A stretch of 64,000 nucleotides of DNA from Geobacter sp. OR-1 (GTDB lineage Bacteria > Desulfobacterota > Desulfuromonadia > Geobacterales > DSM-12255), in contig NZ_BAZF01000006.1 of NCBI RefSeq assembly GCF_000813145.1, forward strand, positions 124,001 to 188,000, in the 5' to 3' direction. How positions within the stretch are numbered: position 1 is the stretch's first letter; every line of letters starts with the position of its first letter. Below, piece by piece: positions 7,485 through 17,455 of this stretch. The notes under the pieces were generated by a model, which searched no databases, was not told the DNA's origin, and worked only from the letters and a program-made list of their open reading frames with translations. A program made the translations under genes and the position numbers.

Positions 7485-9791
7485 ATGAGCATCAGCACCG
7501 AGCAGTTTGCAGCCATAATCGCTTTCATTATCGACGAGACCGGTCTGAAGCCTTTTCAGGTGCAGCAGACCGTGGCCCTGCTGCAGGAGGGGGGGACGGT
7601 CCCGTTCATCGCCCGTTATCGTAAGGAGCAGACCGGCGAACTGGACGAGGTGCAGATCCGGCTCATCGATGAGCGGCTCGCCTATTTCAGCGAGCTGGAA
7701 GAGCGCAAGAACTCGATCATCGCCACCATCGAAGAACAGGGGAAACTGACCCCGGAGCTGCGGGCGCGAATTGTGACGACCCGGCTGAAGACCGAACTGG
7801 AAGACCTCTACCTCCCGTACAAGCCGAAACGGCGCACCAAGGCGACCATTGCCCGCGAGCGGGGGCTGGAGCCGCTGGCCGACCTGATCGCGGCCCAGGG
7901 ATTGACCAGTGGCACCCCTGAAGAAGCGGCGTTGCCGTTCGTAGACCCTGACAGGGAGGTGCCAGATGCGGCCGCAGCCCTGGAAGGGGCCGGCCATATC
8001 CTGGCCGAGAGGCTCTCCGACGATGCCGACGCCAGGGCCATGGTACGCCGCCTTACCTGGGAGCAGGGACTGTTCTGCTCGCGGCTGAACCCGGACAAGA
8101 AGGACCTGGTCACCAAATTCGAGATGTATTACGACTACCGGGAGCCGCTGAAGAGCGTGCCGTCGCACCGGATGCTGGCCATGCGCCGCGGAGAAAAAGA
8201 GGAGGTGCTGTTTCTTTCGATCGAAGCGCCGGTTGCGGAGATCCTGGTCGGGCTCAAATCACGGCTGGTGAAAGGGGCAAGCATCTTCAGGCCGTTCCTG
8301 GAGACGGTCGCCGAAGATGCCTACAAACGGCTGATCGCCACTTCCATTGCCGGCGAGCTCCGGCTGCAGGCCAAGCTGCTGGCCGACGAGGCGGCAATCA
8401 AGGTCTTTGCCCAGAACCTCCGCAACCTGCTCCTGGCCCCCCCTGCCGGCGGGAAACGGGTGCTGGGGATCGATCCGGGACTGCGCACCGGCTCCAAGCT
8501 GGCAGCAGTGGACAGTACCGGCCGGTTTCTGGAACATGTCACCATTTACCCGCATACCGGCGAGGGGCGCATCCCCCAGGCCCGCAAAGAGCTGCTCCGA
8601 CTGCTGGCAGGCCACGGCATCGATATGATCGCCATCGGCAACGGCACTGCCGGCCGGGAGATGGAGCTGTTTGCCAAAGAGACCCTGGCCGAGTCCGGAC
8701 TGAATATCCCGGTGGTAATGGTCAACGAGGCCGGGGCGAGTGTCTACTCGGCCTCGGAAATCGCCCGCCAGGAGTTCCCGGAACTGGATCTGACCGTGCG
8801 CGGCGCCATCTCCATCGCCAGGCGGCTGCAAGACCCGCTGGCAGAGCTGGTCAAGATTGATCCGAAGAGCATCGGCGTCGGGCAGTACCAGCATGACGTG
8901 GACCAGGCGATGCTCCAGAAGGCGCTGGACGATGTGGTAGAGTCGTGCGTCAACCATGTCGGCGTAGACCTTAACACCGCCTCCTGGGCGCTGTTGTCCT
9001 ATGTCTCGGGGATCGGGCAGTCTCTGGCCAGGTCGATCACAGCTTACCGCGATGCCAACGGCCCGTTCCCTACCCGTCAGGCGCTCCTCAAGGTCCCCCG
9101 TTTCGGCGCCAAGGGGTTCGAGCAGGCCGCCGGTTTTCTCCGGATCAGGGGGGGAAGCCATCCACTGGACAACAGCGCCGTGCACCCGGAGCGGTACCCA
9201 GTGGTCGAGGCAATGGCCGCCGACCTGGGGGTTTCCCTGGAACAGCTGACCGGCGATCCTGCCCTGGCCGGCAAGATCGACCTGAAGCGGTACGTGACCG
9301 ATCAGGTTGGGTTGCCGACCCTGGCAGACATCGTGGCCGAGCTGAAAAAACCGGGGCGCGACCCGCGCAAGGCGTTCGAGACCGCAACCTTCCGCGACGA
9401 CATCCGCGAAATCGGCGACCTGAAGGAGGGGATGGTACTGCAGGGGGTGGTGACCAACGTGACCGCCTTCGGCGCCTTTGTCGACATCGGCGTTCACCAG
9501 GACGGGCTGGTGCATGTGAGTCACCTGGCCAACCGCTTCATCAAAGACCCAAACGATGCGGTCCGGGTCGGGGATCTGGTAAAGGTCAAGGTGCTTTCCT
9601 CGGACCTGCAGCGGAAAAGGATCGCTCTGTCCATCAAAGAGGCTGAAACCGGGGGAGAGCGCAGAGAAGAACGCCGGCAGGGGGGCGAAAACAGGGTGCA
9701 GCCTGTGCCGAAACAGGAGGGGCTTGATCTGAGCGGCATGGCCAAGGCGGGGTTCCGGGTAAAGAAAAATAATGCGAATACCGATCGGTAG
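7485..9791 (+). CDS. tex: Tex family RNA-binding transcription accessory protein
   Basis: 768 residues, the usual Tex length. Domain order: N-terminal helical Tex_N region, a YqgF/RNase H-like domain (GKRVLGIDPGLRTGSKLAAV near residue 322), helix-hairpin-helix repeats (around 500-560, SYVSGIGQSLARSI) and a C-terminal S1 domain (about 645-715, GMVLQGVVTNVTAFGAFVDI, HVSHLANRFIKDPND). Tex binds nucleic acids and acts in transcription. AGGAG lies 5 bases before the ATG. It diverges from lexA. Confidence 0.95.
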   Translation: MSISTEQFAAIIAFIIDETGLKPFQVQQTVALLQEGGTVPFIARYRKEQTGELDEVQIRLIDERLAYFSELEERKNSIIATIEEQGKLTPELRARIVTTRLKTELEDLYLPYKPKRRTKATIARERGLEPLADLIAAQGLTSGTPEEAALPFVDPDREVPDAAAALEGAGHILAERLSDDADARAMVRRLTWEQGLFCSRLNPDKKDLVTKFEMYYDYREPLKSVPSHRMLAMRRGEKEEVLFLSIEAPVAEILVGLKSRLVKGASIFRPFLETVAEDAYKRLIATSIAGELRLQAKLLADEAAIKVFAQNLRNLLLAPPAGGKRVLGIDPGLRTGSKLAAVDSTGRFLEHVTIYPHTGEGRIPQARKELLRLLAGHGIDMIAIGNGTAGREMELFAKETLAESGLNIPVVMVNEAGASVYSASEIARQEFPELDLTVRGAISIARRLQDPLAELVKIDPKSIGVGQYQHDVDQAMLQKALDDVVESCVNHVGVDLNTASWALLSYVSGIGQSLARSITAYRDANGPFPTRQALLKVPRFGAKGFEQAAGFLRIRGGSHPLDNSAVHPERYPVVEAMAADLGVSLEQLTGDPALAGKIDLKRYVTDQVGLPTLADIVAELKKPGRDPRKAFETATFRDDIREIGDLKEGMVLQGVVTNVTAFGAFVDIGVHQDGLVHVSHLANRFIKDPNDAVRVGDLVKVKVLSSDLQRKRIALSIKEAETGGERREERRQGGENRVQPVPKQEGLDLSGMAKAGFRVKKNNANTDR

Positions 9792-9836
9792 CGGTACGCG
9801 CAACCTGACCGGCTCCAACTGCGCCTGCACCCTGGT

Positions 9837-10169
9837 CTATATTCTGATTGTCTCCGGGATGTCCGGATGGAAACCGAAATTGCCGAAATAGAGCAGGTAA
9901 AAGGCGATTATCAACAGTACCGGAATAAGGAGTATTATGATCATCACTGTCTTGCCGACCTGGTAGCTGGTCACCCTCTGACCTCTTCCGAGCAGAAAGT
10001 AGATTATCGTGGCTACCGGCGGAAAAAAGATCAGCAACAGCAACCATGCCATCTTTATCCCCAGGTTGGCGAACTCGTTCATCGCCACATCCACGAGGGC
10101 ATACAGCCAAAGGCAGGCCGGCAGCACCAGTATGGAGACAATTGTCATCAGGAATACGGTAGTCAGCAT
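9837..10169 (-). CDS. Small membrane protein with phospholipase D N-terminal-type (PLDc_N) segment
   Basis: 110 residues with three hydrophobic helices (about 5-30, 38-60 and 73-95). The middle part, YALVDVAMNEFANLGIKMAW followed by FPPVATIIYFLLGRGQR, fits the PLDc_N pattern of a membrane hairpin found at the N-terminus of cardiolipin synthases and as stand-alone proteins. No HKD catalytic motif is present, so it is not itself an enzyme of that family. Convergent with tex. Confidence 0.75.
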   Translation of the reverse strand: MLTTVFLMTIVSILVLPACLWLYALVDVAMNEFANLGIKMAWLLLLIFFPPVATIIYFLLGRGQRVTSYQVGKTVMIIILLIPVLLIIAFYLLYFGNFGFHPDIPETIRI

Positions 10170-10416
10170 CTTGAGATCCTGTTCAGGGCGCTTCGTTTTT
10201 TACGAGTAAATTTGCGATCCGGTTGGTCCGCCACGCGGTCTTTTGATGTATGACACAGAGTGATTCACATGTCTACCCCTGCCGAAGCAGTTGCCGGACT
10301 CCCCCGGATTCAACCCCCTCCGGCCGGTCTGCACTTGTAATGGCTGCCGGCACATGAGATAGTGTAGCAGTCAATCTTCCGAGACCGAAATCCCTTTATC
10401 GCGAGACCGCTGATTT

Positions 10417-11661
10417 ATGACCATCCTGCTTTTCTCGATCTATATCGCCATCACGCTGTTCACCTATTGGCTGCGACAGATCAACCTGCGCCATTTGCGG
10501 CAGCACGGCAATACCGTCCCGTCCGGTTTTGAATCGGCAATCAGCCCGGAAACACTGGCCAGGAGCACGGCCTATACCCTTGACAGCAGCCGGCTGGGGC
10601 TGTGGGAGTCGCTGTTCGACAATGGCCTGCTCATCATTTTCCTCTTCGCCGGTCTGCTCCATTCCTATGACAGCCTGATCCAGGGGCTCACCGGATCGTT
10701 CATCAGCCAAGGGATACTGTTCTTCCTGCTGCTGACCTGGCTGCAAACCATCCTCGAACTCCCATTTTCGCTATACGGCACCTTTGTCATTGAGGCCCGC
10801 CATGGTTTCAATACCATGACCCTGCGCCTCTGGCTGAGCGATCTGTTGAAATCGCAGACGCTCGGCGCCGTCATGCTGAGTCTGGTCATTGCGGTCAGCC
10901 TCCTGCTGGTGCAATGGAGTCCCGGCTACTGGTGGCTCTGGGTCTGGGCGTTCCTGGCCCTGTTCAGCCTGTTCATGATGTTCATCTCCCCGTATGTCAT
11001 CGAACCGCTCTTCAACAAGTTCGAACCGGTCACAGCCGAAGGGCTGCAGGGAGAGATCGAGACGATGATGGCCAGGGCCGGGCTCAAGGTGAGCCGGGTC
11101 ATGCAGATGGACGCATCGCGGCGCAGCAAGCACTCCAATGCCTATTTTACCGGTATCGGCAAGGTCAAGCGGATCGTTCTCTTCGATACCCTGCTGCAAC
11201 AGATGACACATGCCGAGATTGTGGCGGTCCTGGCCCACGAGATCGGCCACTGGAAACTGCGCCATGTCCTGAGACGGCTGCTCATGGTCGAAGTCTTCAT
11301 GCTGGCCGGGAGCTGGGCAGCCTTTCGGCTGCTGCAATGGCAGGGTTTAACGGGACTGCTCGGATACGACGACCTTTCCTTTCCCGCCCGGTTGATCATT
11401 GTGGGTTTTATCGCCTCGCTGGCGCTGTTTCCGGTTACCCCCATCTCGGCATGGCTCTCCAGGCGGGACGAATACGCTGCCGACCGCTATGCCTGCGAGA
11501 TCACCGACAACCCGGAGGCGCTGGCCACGGCGCTGATCAAACTGTCGGCGGAAAACCTGTCCAACCTCCATCCCCACCCGTTTTACGCGCGCTTCTACTA
11601 TTCGCACCCGCCGGTGATCGAAAGGGTCCGTTACCTGCGAAGCCTTGCGAAAACAGGGTGA
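10417..11661 (+). CDS. M48 family (Ste24/CAAX-type) zinc metalloprotease
   Basis: 414 residues with about six membrane segments. The zinc motif VLAHEIGHW (HExxH, near residue 272) and the downstream Glu in SRRDEYAADRYACEI fit M48A/Ste24 endopeptidases, as do the N-terminal pattern and the length. Bacterial homologues degrade or process membrane proteins; prenylated substrates are not expected in bacteria. It appears monocistronic. The 247 bases upstream hold no recognisable gene. Confidence 0.92.
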   Translation: MTILLFSIYIAITLFTYWLRQINLRHLRQHGNTVPSGFESAISPETLARSTAYTLDSSRLGLWESLFDNGLLIIFLFAGLLHSYDSLIQGLTGSFISQGILFFLLLTWLQTILELPFSLYGTFVIEARHGFNTMTLRLWLSDLLKSQTLGAVMLSLVIAVSLLLVQWSPGYWWLWVWAFLALFSLFMMFISPYVIEPLFNKFEPVTAEGLQGEIETMMARAGLKVSRVMQMDASRRSKHSNAYFTGIGKVKRIVLFDTLLQQMTHAEIVAVLAHEIGHWKLRHVLRRLLMVEVFMLAGSWAAFRLLQWQGLTGLLGYDDLSFPARLIIVGFIASLALFPVTPISAWLSRRDEYAADRYACEITDNPEALATALIKLSAENLSNLHPHPFYARFYYSHPPVIERVRYLRSLAKTG

Positions 11662-11848
11662 ATCGGCGCCGTTGTCGATAATTGAAATCATTGCCGGCTT
11701 TTACTTGCCAATCAGGATATGGCTGATAAATTTATGTCAATAAGATTCGCAATGTGTAATACTCGGCACTATTTCATCCGGATCATTTCTGCAGCTGTTC
11801 TGTTTCTGCAGCCAATATCGCTTCTCAAAACCGCTGGATGGTGATTGC

Positions 11849-13288
11849 GTGAACTACGGTCGCTACCAAATAGTAAAAGAGGTAGGCAGAGGGTCCATGG
11901 GAGTGGTCTACGAGGCCCAGGATCCCAATATCGGCCGGATCGTCGCCCTCAAGGTCCTGCGCCCGGACCGGATCACCACGGAAACATTCGTCAATAGATT
12001 CCTCAAAGAGGCGAAGGTAATCGGTCGCCTCTCCCACCCCAATATCGTGACAATCCATGATGTCGGAGAAGACCAGGGCACTGTCTACATCGCCATGGAG
12101 TTCCTTGAGGGAACCGCGCTTTCCGACATGATCAAGGACAAACACCTTGAGCCCAGGGATGTCGTGGATATTGCCATGCAAATCGCCGAGACCCTAGAAT
12201 ATGCACACCAGAAGGGGGTCATCCATCGGGACATTAAACCGAGCAATATTGTCGTGCAGGCGGACAACAGGATTAAGATCACCGACTTCGGCATCGCCCA
12301 CATAGAAGACCCGTCGGCAACCGTGCAGACCCAGGCAGGGGAAATCATGGGAACCCCGGCCTACATGTCGCCGGAACAGATCCAGGGGCAGCCTGTTGAC
12401 GGCAGGACAGACATCTTCTCCCTCGGGGTCATCCTTTACGAAATGAGCACGGGCCAGAGACCGTTCGGCAAAGGGAAAAGCCTGGCAACGATATTTAACG
12501 ACATCATGCAGCATACACCGGAAGAACCCTGCAAAACCTCGCCGCTGATCCCGGTCAAGCTGTCTGACATCATAATGAAGGCCCTGAGCAAGGAGCCTGA
12601 TGAAAGATTCCAGTCCGGCAGAGAGATGGCAGAGGCGCTGCGGCAATCGCTTGTGGCCGCACAGCCGGCTGAACCGGCAGTAATAAAGGAACCGCCTGCC
12701 ACCAGGAGCTATGCAAAACCGGCTGGCGTGATCATGGCGATTGCGGTAGCAGTTGCCGGGATAGCTTACCTGCTTCCGGGCAGATCTACGGTTGACAAGG
12801 AGAAACCGGCAGAGCGCCCGGCGGCCACAGAGTCCGTGCAGCGTCAGGCTGTCCCTGTCCCTGCCGCTCCCCCAGCTACTATTGTCAAACCGGCGCCGGA
12901 ACCACCGAAACCGGTTGCCGCACCCCCCCCGGAGCCTGCTCTTCCCAAACCGTTGCCGGCAAAACCGACCCCCAAAGTCTCCCCGCGGCCTGCCGAGCTT
13001 CCCCCTCCAGTAAAGACGAAGGCTCCACCCGAAGAACGGCCAGCCCCCGTCTTTGCATTAAAGCCATTGCCCAAGTTCGCATTCCTGAAGGTGCAAACGG
13101 TTCCCAAGGGGGCAAGCATATATGTGAACGGCGAAATGAAAGGGAAATCTCCGTTGCGACTCAAACTTGGCCTGGGTGAATACCAGGTGAGGCTTGCCTC
13201 ACCCGGTTATCTTGACAGCGAGCAGACCGTCAAGCTGGAAAAGATGACCGGATATCCGCTCATCGTCAAACTCAAACCGGTCAAATAA
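11849..13288 (+). CDS. Membrane-anchored Ser/Thr protein kinase with C-terminal PEGA domain
   Basis: 479 residues, GTG start. The N-terminal Hanks-type kinase (about 4-265) has the glycine loop GRGSMGVV, VALK lysine, HRDIKPSN catalytic loop, DFG and the SPE variant of APE (GTPAYMSPEQI), so it should be active. One membrane helix (about 290-310) is followed by a long Pro-rich linker and a PEGA domain (FLKVQTVPKGASIYVNGEMK to the end) that would lie outside the cytoplasm. It is followed 10 bases later by a PP2C phosphatase, a classic reversible-phosphorylation pair. With the FHA protein and Thr-tagged protein of the T6SS locus, it is a candidate for a PpkA-like regulator (inference). Confidence 0.94.
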   Translation: MNYGRYQIVKEVGRGSMGVVYEAQDPNIGRIVALKVLRPDRITTETFVNRFLKEAKVIGRLSHPNIVTIHDVGEDQGTVYIAMEFLEGTALSDMIKDKHLEPRDVVDIAMQIAETLEYAHQKGVIHRDIKPSNIVVQADNRIKITDFGIAHIEDPSATVQTQAGEIMGTPAYMSPEQIQGQPVDGRTDIFSLGVILYEMSTGQRPFGKGKSLATIFNDIMQHTPEEPCKTSPLIPVKLSDIIMKALSKEPDERFQSGREMAEALRQSLVAAQPAEPAVIKEPPATRSYAKPAGVIMAIAVAVAGIAYLLPGRSTVDKEKPAERPAATESVQRQAVPVPAAPPATIVKPAPEPPKPVAAPPPEPALPKPLPAKPTPKVSPRPAELPPPVKTKAPPEERPAPVFALKPLPKFAFLKVQTVPKGASIYVNGEMKGKSPLRLKLGLGEYQVRLASPGYLDSEQTVKLEKMTGYPLIVKLKPVK

Positions 13289-13298
13289 GCGGGCATAT

Positions 13299-14036
13299 AT
13301 GGCCAGACTGCTGGCTGCCGGCGCCACAGATGTCGGCACACGTCAAAACAACGAAGATGCTTTCCTGGTCAGGCCGGAGATCGGTCTTTTCGCCCTTGCC
13401 GACGGTATGGGAGGCGCTGCGTCCGGAGAGATCGCCAGCAGCTGTTTCATTGAGACCGCAACGGAGATATTCGCAAGAACGCCCCAACCTACCGAGGAAA
13501 CCCTCGTTGCCATGGTCTATGAGGCATTCAGAGAGGCAAACGCCCGGATATTGGAGTATGTCGCGAAACACCCCAAAGACCATGGTATGGGATGCACGGG
13601 AGAACTCCTGGCGTTCCACAACGATCACTACATCATCGGTCACGTCGGTGACAGCAGGGTTTACCTGTTTCGCGACGGGATGCTGCGGCAGATAACAAAA
13701 GACCATTCCCTGGTCCAGTCACAACTCGATAACGGGGTTATTTCTGTCGAAGAGGCCAGGAATCATCCCCGCAGGAACATCATCCTCAGGGCAGTGGGAA
13801 CCGATCCGGCACTCCAGCTTGATGTCATCAAAGGAACCGGCCGGGACATGGACACCTTCCTGATCTGCTCCGACGGCCTCTCGGATGCAATCGGCGATCG
13901 CGAAATCTCCGCCATCCTTGCATCCGGAGCCCCCCTCGACCGGTCGGCGCAAACCCTTATACAGTCGGCGCTTGCTGCCGGCGGGAACGACAACATTACC
14001 GTAATCCTCTGCGAATTGCAGAATCATGAGCTGTAG
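13299..14036 (+). CDS. PP2C-type Ser/Thr protein phosphatase
   Basis: 245 residues, cytoplasmic, standard bacterial PP2C length. Metal-binding motifs are intact: NNEDAFL, ALADGMGGAASGEIAS, HVGDSRVYLFRDG, ICSDGLSD and GGNDNITVIL. It should remove phosphate from Ser/Thr residues set by the kinase encoded 10 bases upstream. It corresponds in role to PppA/Stp1; a link to the T6SS of this window is suggested only by neighbourhood and by the FHA partner. Confidence 0.94.
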   Translation: MARLLAAGATDVGTRQNNEDAFLVRPEIGLFALADGMGGAASGEIASSCFIETATEIFARTPQPTEETLVAMVYEAFREANARILEYVAKHPKDHGMGCTGELLAFHNDHYIIGHVGDSRVYLFRDGMLRQITKDHSLVQSQLDNGVISVEEARNHPRRNIILRAVGTDPALQLDVIKGTGRDMDTFLICSDGLSDAIGDREISAILASGAPLDRSAQTLIQSALAAGGNDNITVILCELQNHEL

Positions 14037-14108
14037 CTATTTAATGGTTATCTGCTATACTTTCACATTATGCCTGCAATTGATGCCTACTTTTACAGGG
14101 GCTCTGTT

Positions 14109-15152
14109 ATGGCCATGACCGGCAAAAACGCCACATCTTCGGGATATGTTCCCATTATCCTTGTCTGCTTGATGCTCCTCATTGTGGGGGGGTGCGCTAC
14201 CCCAGCACCTCCGACTGCTCCCGCGCCTCCTCCCTCAAAGGTCGAAGTATCCAAGCCGGCAAAAGAGTACCGCTCCGATGATTATGTGGTCCTGACCGCT
14301 GCTTCCGGAGACAGTTACAACTCCCTGGCCCGTTCCTACCTTGGGGACGAGAAACTCGCCTATCTCATCTCGGATTTCAACCAGAACATGCCGGTTGTCA
14401 CCGGAGAACGGATTGTCATCCCACTCAAGTCCGAAAATCCCGGGGGACTTTACGCTGACGGCTACCTCACCATCCCGGTCCTTTGCTATCACCGGTTCTA
14501 CCATAAAAAGAGCCCTGACAAGATAACCGTTTCCGAGGAAACTTTTAACAGACAGATGGCATATCTGAAGAGCAACGGCTATACCCCCCTCACCCTGCAA
14601 CAATTTTCAGAATTCATAGATTCGCGCCGGAGGCCGCCTCAGAAATCGCTGCTCATAACCATTGACGACGGCCTGAAATCGGTCAAGACCATTGCCTATC
14701 CAATCCTCAAGAAATACGGGTTCCCGGCAGTTCTTTTTGTTAACACCGATACTATCCAGACAAAGCAGAATCCTCCGACCCTCACCTGGGACGATCTCCG
14801 GGAAATGAGGGATTCCGGAATTATCGAAATAGAATCCCACGCTGCTTCACACAAAGACCTGACAAAGTACAGTGACGAACAATTGCAGCAAGAGATTGCC
14901 GATTCGCGGCAAAAGATCAAATCCATACTGGGCATTACCACAGATTATCTGGCGTACCCTTACGGGCTTTTCAACCGCTCCGTAATAGACTCCTTACGGC
15001 AACATGGCTACCGAGCGGCATTTACGGTCATCAGGGGAGGGAATCCATCTTTTGCCCATCCCTATGCGATTAATCGATCCATGGTGTACAACAGCGACAG
15101 AATCGAAGATTTTGCCAAAATGCTCGACACCTATCGGCGGGAAGAACAATGA
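14109..15152 (+). CDS. Lipoprotein with LysM-like domain and NodB-type polysaccharide deacetylase
   Basis: The ATG at 14109 (AGGGG 8 bases upstream) is preferred to one at 14070. The 347-residue product starts with a lipoprotein signal ending IVGGC. A LysM-like region (about residues 60-110: SGDSYNSLARSYLGDEKLAY and VTGERIVIP) precedes a NodB domain (about 120-335) with LITIDDGLKS (metal Asp), SHAASHKDL (His pair) and YLAYPYGLFN. It probably removes acetyl groups from a peptidoglycan-like or other N-acetylated polysaccharide at the envelope. ATGA overlap with the next gene. Confidence 0.9.
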   Translation: MAMTGKNATSSGYVPIILVCLMLLIVGGCATPAPPTAPAPPPSKVEVSKPAKEYRSDDYVVLTAASGDSYNSLARSYLGDEKLAYLISDFNQNMPVVTGERIVIPLKSENPGGLYADGYLTIPVLCYHRFYHKKSPDKITVSEETFNRQMAYLKSNGYTPLTLQQFSEFIDSRRRPPQKSLLITIDDGLKSVKTIAYPILKKYGFPAVLFVNTDTIQTKQNPPTLTWDDLREMRDSGIIEIESHAASHKDLTKYSDEQLQQEIADSRQKIKSILGITTDYLAYPYGLFNRSVIDSLRQHGYRAAFTVIRGGNPSFAHPYAINRSMVYNSDRIEDFAKMLDTYRREEQ

Positions 15153-15934
15153 TACGTACTGTTCACTCACCTGTCAGACGGCATATTGCAGGCATCCTGA
15201 TGCTGCTCAGCGCTACGGCAGGGTGTACCATATCGCAACTGCCGCCGGCAGACCGGGAAGAGGTACGGCAGATCGTCGAAACCGCGAGGAAAGAGGAGGA
15301 ACGGGGTGCCATCGGCACGTCAGTGAAAGATCTGAAGATTGCCCTCACGATTGATCCGGGCAACTCCAGGGCTCGTGAGGAGCTGAATCGGCTTGTAATC
15401 AAACAGGGGAAGGAAGCAGAGGCGCATTTCATCATCGGGGATTCTCTTCGTGTCTCAAATCCGCTAAAAGCCCAGAAAGAGCTGCTCGCCGCGTTGCGGC
15501 TCCGTCCCGACTATCCGGAAGCAATAACAGCGCTGCAGGAACTGCAACTGGCAAAGGCAGAGGCGAAGATTCAGGCCAGGCTGAGAAAGGAAGCCGCTGC
15601 CAAGGCGCAGGGTAAGCGTGCCCCAGTTGACGATGACGAGGACAGCTATCCGGACGAGTACTCGCTGGAGGTCGCCATGGCGGCGTTCGAGGCCGGCGAC
15701 TATACAACCGCCATCAAAGAGTTCCAGAAGATGAAAGCCGCGTATCCGAATGACCCCGATATCCAGGCTTACCTGGAACGATCCTGGTACAACAGCGGCA
15801 TTGCCCATTACAACAGGAAGGATTACAAAAAGGCGTTGACCGCATTTTCCAAGGTTCGGAAGGGATTCGAGCGAGTGGATGAATATTCGCTTTTGTGCCG
15901 GCAGAAAATGAAACCGGCCAAGAAGAAAAAATAG
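15149..15934 (+). CDS. TPR-repeat lipoprotein
   Basis: 261 residues. The start overlaps the deacetylase stop (ATGA). The N-terminal signal has a lipobox ending ATAGC. The rest is helical with tetratricopeptide-like repeats: two blocks around 70-130 (AEAHFIIGDSLRVSNPLKAQ) and 165-250 (AFEAGDYTTAIKEFQKMKA, HYNRKDYKKALTAFSKV), separated by a charged, acidic linker (VDDDEDSYPDEY). Probably an envelope scaffold working with the deacetylase; no enzymatic motif. Confidence 0.85.
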   Translation: MIRTVHSPVRRHIAGILMLLSATAGCTISQLPPADREEVRQIVETARKEEERGAIGTSVKDLKIALTIDPGNSRAREELNRLVIKQGKEAEAHFIIGDSLRVSNPLKAQKELLAALRLRPDYPEAITALQELQLAKAEAKIQARLRKEAAAKAQGKRAPVDDDEDSYPDEYSLEVAMAAFEAGDYTTAIKEFQKMKAAYPNDPDIQAYLERSWYNSGIAHYNRKDYKKALTAFSKVRKGFERVDEYSLLCRQKMKPAKKKK

Positions 15935-15947
15935 ACTTCCCAGTTTC

Positions 15948-17435
15948 TCACCCAGAAGGTAGCAGCAGATACCCCCGCGCCACGAGGTGGCGCACCATCC
16001 GGCATAGTTCCGGTTCCAGCTTCTCCGGTCCGACCCCCAGAGATTCTGACATCTCACCGGCAAGAACCTTCAGCGGCCGAGTGCCGTCACACCCGATGAG
16101 CAGCCGCTCCATGTACGGATCGATATTCCCCCGGTGGGAAACACCCCTTGCCAGGTGGAGTTCCGTAACCTCATCAATCCACTCATTGCCTGACGGTATC
16201 ATCTGCCGCACCAGACGGGCATCGGGTGACAGCGAAAATGAGGCATCAAGCAGGCCAGCATCATCAGCCTTCTCCAAAAAGTCCTGAGCAGAGAATCCGG
16301 CCAGGATGCATTCACCACCCGGACCGTACATGGTCTCAATGCCGTCATCGGCCCGGAACCAGCCGGAACCCGAACCGTTGCGCCGCATGGTGATCACTCC
16401 GCCTCCGACCCGCTCGATGCCGCTTTCGCGGTAATATTCCAGCCACTCGGCAAAACGTTCATCAAGGTTCTCGGTCTCCAGCTTCTCGGTATGGCGAAGC
16501 CAGGTGGCCGCATAGGTGGCCACATCGCGCGACTGGTTGCGCATCACCCAGACGTCGCAGCCGCTCCCGGCAAACCACCCTTCAAGGCGCTCGCGCCAGT
16601 CCTGATTGGCAAATTCGGCCCAGTTGCAAAGGATCTGGCAGAATCCCCCCGGATTCAGAAACCGCGGGGCCTCGCGAACGATCCGCCGGCAGACCTCGTC
16701 GCCGGCCATGCCGCTGTCGCGGTAGATGTAGCGCGATTCCGGCGAGATCACGAACGGAGGGTTAGAGATAATCAGGTCAAAGGTCATCCCGTCCACCGGC
16801 TGGAACAGATCCCCTTCCCGGCACTCCAGATTCGCGATACCGTTCAGCCTGGCATTGAAGTTTGCAATGGCAACAGCGCGGGGATTCCGGTCCACGGCAA
16901 CCACCCGGTCGCTGTGCCGCGCCGCCATAAACCCCTGTATCCCGCACCCGGTCCCCAGGTCCAGGGTGGCTTTTGACTGTTGACTGATGGTCATGGTAGC
17001 CAGGGTTATCGAACTCCCGGCAACCCCCATCACGTAATCCTCCCCTTCGGCGGTCAGGAGCCGGGCCGGAGGATCGTAGGCAATGACCATATCCTGGAAC
17101 GGCAGCAGCTTCATCGCTGCCCTGGCCTGCGTACCTTCAGTCTCGATCAGCCCCATCTCGCGCCATTCGGCAATGGTCATCGGAGCGATGGCATGTTCGA
17201 GAGAATGCAGATCAACGGACACTTCCATGAGGAACAGCCGGATCAGCGTCTCCAGCGGGGTGCCGTTCTTTGTCCGGTGCAGGAGCAGCAGGACATCGCT
17301 CTCCTTGATCGCCGCGGAATCCGCCACGCCGATGGTGTTCAGAACCCCTTCCGGCGTGAAGTTGGCGGCGCGGAGGACGCCACGGAGAGTGGCCAAGGTT
17401 TGCGGGTCATTCGTCAGGTGAAGCGGCTCGCTCAT
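15948..17435 (-). CDS. Class I SAM-dependent methyltransferase (HemK/PrmC-like core)
   Basis: 495 residues. The N-terminal 150 residues are a helical domain of unknown role. The central Rossmann core has TLDLGTGCGIQGFMAAR (SAM loop, about residue 180), VVAVDRNPRAVAIANFNA and the NPPF motif (LIISNPPFV, about 258) typical of enzymes that methylate planar nitrogen such as glutamine amide or adenine. About 180 extra C-terminal residues include a winged-helix-like end. Such N- and C-extended HemK-like enzymes occur widely; the substrate is unknown. Last gene before the convergent TPR lipoprotein. Confidence 0.85.
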   Translation of the reverse strand: MSEPLHLTNDPQTLATLRGVLRAANFTPEGVLNTIGVADSAAIKESDVLLLLHRTKNGTPLETLIRLFLMEVSVDLHSLEHAIAPMTIAEWREMGLIETEGTQARAAMKLLPFQDMVIAYDPPARLLTAEGEDYVMGVAGSSITLATMTISQQSKATLDLGTGCGIQGFMAARHSDRVVAVDRNPRAVAIANFNARLNGIANLECREGDLFQPVDGMTFDLIISNPPFVISPESRYIYRDSGMAGDEVCRRIVREAPRFLNPGGFCQILCNWAEFANQDWRERLEGWFAGSGCDVWVMRNQSRDVATYAATWLRHTEKLETENLDERFAEWLEYYRESGIERVGGGVITMRRNGSGSGWFRADDGIETMYGPGGECILAGFSAQDFLEKADDAGLLDASFSLSPDARLVRQMIPSGNEWIDEVTELHLARGVSHRGNIDPYMERLLIGCDGTRPLKVLAGEMSESLGVGPEKLEPELCRMVRHLVARGYLLLPSG

Positions 17436-17455
17436 GATCTACCTCGTCGGTAACT

